From positions 4,813-38,454 of the forward strand of contig CAUDNR010004396.1 in the NCBI GenBank assembly GCA_958430865.1: a DNA stretch of 33,642 nucleotides, read 5' to 3'. This document shows, piece after piece, positions 33,525-33,642 of this stretch. Source of the stretch: Entrophospora sp. SA101 (Eukaryota; Glomeromycota; Glomeromycetes; Entrophosporales; Entrophosporaceae). The notes beneath the pieces are model-generated. The model did no database searches, was not told the DNA's origin, and worked only from the letters and a program-made list of their open reading frames with translations. Position 1 is the stretch's first letter; the number at the start of each line of letters is the position of its first letter. A program made the position numbers and the translations under genes.

Positions 33525-33620
33525 CGAACGAGTCGGGTCGGGTCGGGTCAGTGGTTCAACCCGACCCGACTCGAACTTTTAAACAGTTGACCCGACCCGA
33601 CCCGTCGGGTCAACGGGTCA
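33525..33620. repeat. GGGTC/GACCC-rich palindromic island
   Basis: A 96-base island composed mostly of the pentamer gggtc / gaccc, far above local GC content. It contains two nested hairpins: cgagtcgggtcggg (33529-33542) with cccgacccgactcg (33560-33573), and gttgacccgac (33586-33596) with gtcgggtcaac (33604-33614), all perfect. It abuts the broken 5' side of the transposase relic, so it may be an inserted element or its terminal structure. The right part may extend past the window. Confidence 0.75.
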
Positions 33621-33642
33621 CAGATTAAGAAAATTACAAATG

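Noticed and set aside
1..33642. tRNA, rRNA or CRISPR arrays
   Set aside because: No GTTCRA-type tRNA B box with a matching cloverleaf, no rRNA-like stretch and no spaced identical repeats were seen; microsatellites and fold-backs explain the repeats. Short divergent tRNAs could be missed by eye.

Overview
This is eukaryotic, very AT-rich nuclear DNA. Genes carry short introns (about 60-230 nt, mostly GT..AG), coding regions are rich in Asn and Ser runs, and degenerate transposons lie between them. Protein content (mitofusin of the Fzo1 type, EI24, PB1-UBA and MPN proteins) together with DDE-type transposase families seen often in arbuscular mycorrhizal fungi points to an early-diverging fungus, most likely Glomeromycotina (Rhizophagus-like). 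That taxonomic call is inference from style and recognised families; no search was run.

Layout. 1-1386: a possible frameshifted gene running off the left edge and a perfect 32-bp tandem duplication. 1387-3600 (-): a multi-exon DDE-like transposase gene with two frame breaks, its 5' side interrupted by a 443-bp element with 21-bp terminal inverted repeats (3608-4050). 4051-5482: no gene; a 181-bp inverted-repeat element. 5483-7076 (-): EI24-family ER membrane protein, six exons, 397 aa. 7397-9829 (+): MPN-domain protein, eight exons, 527 aa, divergent from EI24, with the metal-site residues replaced. 10190-10610: Tigger/pogo-like relic. 11002-12150 (+): PB1 + UBA protein. 12806-13280 (+): 122-aa Cys-rich protein. 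13281-15937: coding relics only. 15938-20007 (-): mitochondrial glycine decarboxylase P-protein, eleven exons, 1027 aa, with one GC-AG intron. 22324-22914 (+): Ser/Asn-rich protein of unknown function. 22915-28888: relics, fold-backs and a 165-bp TA-flanked MITE. 28889-31419 (+): Fzo1/mitofusin-like GTPase, two exons, 811 aa. 31420-33642: fold-back repeats, a truncated second DDE-type transposase (-) and a striking GGGTC/GACCC-rich palindromic island at the right edge.

The exon models were built by hand: each multi-exon gene called intact has splice sites whose phases join into one uninterrupted frame (EI24, MPN, 122-aa protein, P-protein, Fzo1). This is strong internal evidence but no substitute for RNA data.

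How the genes relate. There is no operon logic. Two genes act in mitochondria (P-protein, Fzo1) and two belong to families linked to autophagy (EI24; PB1-UBA, which has the end domains of p62/NBR1). The most unusual protein is the MPN protein, which looks like a catalytically dead deubiquitinase fold transcribed divergently from EI24 across a 320-bp gap.
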